Assembly (NCBI GenBank): GCA_031554275.1
Contig: JAVBKB010000122.1
Span: 1 to 32,789, forward strand
Source: JAVBKB01 sp031554275
Lineage (GTDB): Bacteria; Bacillota; Bacilli; JARBTR01
Length of the DNA: 32,789 bases
Direction: 5' to 3'
The notes under the pieces were generated by a model. That model was given only the letters and a program-made list of their open reading frames with translations, did not search any database and was not told the DNA's origin. The translations under genes were made by a program, and so were the position numbers. Shown in pieces: positions 31,961-32,789 of the stretch. Positions within the stretch are counted from its first letter, which is position 1. Each line of letters begins with the position of its first letter.

Positions 31961-32152
31961 CTAATACACTCTAGCAACGAAGCTGCTTTTCAACTTTTGC
32001 ACAAAATCTTGATAGGCAGGATCGATTGGATCAGTGTTAACTACTTGCCTCTCACACTGTTCACATAGAAATGTACCCTGTATGCTAATAAAGGATGTTG
32101 TGTCACACTCACAAATCGTACAGCAGACACTTTTCTCAAGTTGACTTTTCAT
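31961..32152 (-). CDS. csfB: Anti-sigma-G factor Gin (CsfB)
   Basis: The 63-residue protein has two CxxC pairs (C11/C14 and C30/C33) that should bind one zinc. The pattern FLCEQCERQVVNTDPIDP then YQDFVQKLKS agrees with B. subtilis CsfB/Gin (ICLDCERKV, DPDY, VKKLKS). Gin binds sigma-G to keep it inactive until engulfment is complete, and later acts on sigma-E in the mother cell in B. subtilis. GAGGAGGG precedes the ATG, and a near-perfect sigma-F promoter lies just upstream. Its position beside the 5S rRNA gene is the same as in B. subtilis. It is direct evidence for a sporulation programme. Confidence 0.92.
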   Translation of the reverse strand: MKSQLEKSVCCTICECDTTSFISIQGTFLCEQCERQVVNTDPIDPAYQDFVQKLKSSFVARVY

Positions 32153-32172
32153 AAGTACCCTCCTCTTTCACA

Positions 32173-32202
32173 CATTATATCCACCTAGCTTTTATAATAA
32201 AC
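32173..32202 (-). promoter_or_regulatory. Sigma-F-type promoter of csfB
   Basis: On the minus strand -10 GGATATAATG (32182-32173) fits GGnnAnAnTR at every fixed position. GTTTA (32202-32198) fits four of five bases of the sigma-F -35 (GYATA) with a 15-base spacer. Transcription would begin about ten bases before the ribosome site. The same bases also contain TATAAT, so a sigma-A reading is not fully excluded. Confidence 0.7.
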
Positions 32203-32225
32203 ATGTGGGGAATGTAACTACATAC

Positions 32226-32252
32226 AAAAAAGTCTAGTTCCATGAACTAGAC
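32226..32252 (-). terminator. rRNA operon terminator
   Basis: GTCTAGTTC and GAACTAGAC form a perfect nine-base stem with a three-base loop, followed on the minus strand by TTTTTT. It lies just past the 5S gene and ends the rRNA operon. Confidence 0.93.
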
Positions 32253-32262
32253 ATTTTTTTCG

Positions 32263-32378
32263 CCTGGCAACGACCTACTCTCACAGGGGCGGAAGCCCCA
32301 ACTACCATCGGCGCAGAAGAGCTTAACTTCCGTGTTCGGAAAGGGAACGGGTGTGACCTCTTCGCCATCATTACCAGA
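32263..32378 (-). rRNA. rrf: 5S ribosomal RNA
   Basis: The minus strand contains the conserved GAAGAGGTCACACCCGTTCC, the GAACACGGAAGTTAAGCTCTT segment in part, and GTGAGAGTAGGTCGTTGCCAG near the 3' end in part. The ends pair (TCTGGTAA with TTGCCAGG) as expected for the 5S terminal helix. Ends are approximate by one or two bases. It is the last gene of the operon, with an 85-base spacer to 23S that holds no tRNA. Confidence 0.96.
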
Positions 32379-32463
32379 CAATTATAGGTGAAAGAAATAA
32401 TTCTTTCAAAACTGGATAAAAACAAGGCATGCGAATGTGTAAATGGTGACAAGCACCATATTT

Positions 32464-32789
<326 letters not shown>

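Noticed and set aside
32234..32452. Open frame across the 5S rRNA and spacer
   Set aside because: It overlaps the rRNA gene and its terminator; the sequence is explained by 5S rRNA.
32379..32463. tRNA gene in the 23S-5S spacer
   Set aside because: The 85-base spacer shows no cloverleaf or CCA end.

Overview
The window looks like chromosome from a spore-forming member of the Bacillales, read in the opposite direction to the usual Bacillus subtilis map. Reading from the right edge leftwards, it carries the end of an rRNA operon (23S, 5S), then csfB, a yaaO-like decarboxylase, tmk, darA (yaaQ), holB, ricT (yaaT), yabA, trmN6 (yabB), yazA, rsmI (yabC). At the left end lie abrB, metG (metS), tatD (yabD) and yabE. 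This is the conserved origin-proximal order of B. subtilis, with xpaC, yaaN and yaaR absent. The anti-sigma-G gene csfB, preceded by a good sigma-F promoter, and abrB argue for a sporulating organism. Gene content and moderate AT-richness would fit Planococcaceae (Sporosarcina or Psychrobacillus type), but that placement is an inference.

Between abrB and rsmI, which point toward each other, sits about 20 kb of cell-surface polysaccharide genes (about 4987-24976). Both flanking conserved neighbours are intact, and a terminator lies near each edge. The island holds a two-gene ABC exporter of TagG/TagH type (5057-6808, +); a heparinase II/III-like protein and a UDP-ManNAc dehydrogenase (7008-10063, -); and a run of glycan-building genes (10743-22007, +). 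That run encodes a GT4 glycosyltransferase with a membrane hairpin, a methyltransferase with a coiled coil, a CgeB-like glycosyltransferase, two roughly 1000-residue proteins with a glycosyltransferase-like N-terminal half joined to a TagF-like CDP-glycerol glycerophosphotransferase domain, and a GalE-like epimerase. It ends with another GT4 glycosyltransferase (22257-23471, -) and UDP-GlcNAc 2-epimerase (23772-24926, +).

Taken together, WecB and WecC would make UDP-ManNAc and UDP-ManNAcA, GalE would supply UDP-galactose or a related sugar, the glycosyltransferases and TagF-like domains would build a glycan bearing polyol phosphate, and the ABC pair would export it. The likely product is a teichoic/teichuronic-type wall polymer or capsule. 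The initiating enzymes (TagO, TagA, TagB), a CDP-glycerol synthase (TagD) and an LCP ligase are not here and would have to be encoded elsewhere. No transposase, integrase, CRISPR array, phage gene or tRNA was seen.

Starts were moved inward from the longest open frame wherever the ribosome binding site or known family N-terminus favoured it (tatD, the ABC ATPase, the heparinase-like gene, both TagF-like genes, yazA, trmN6, ricT, darA, tmk, the decarboxylase).
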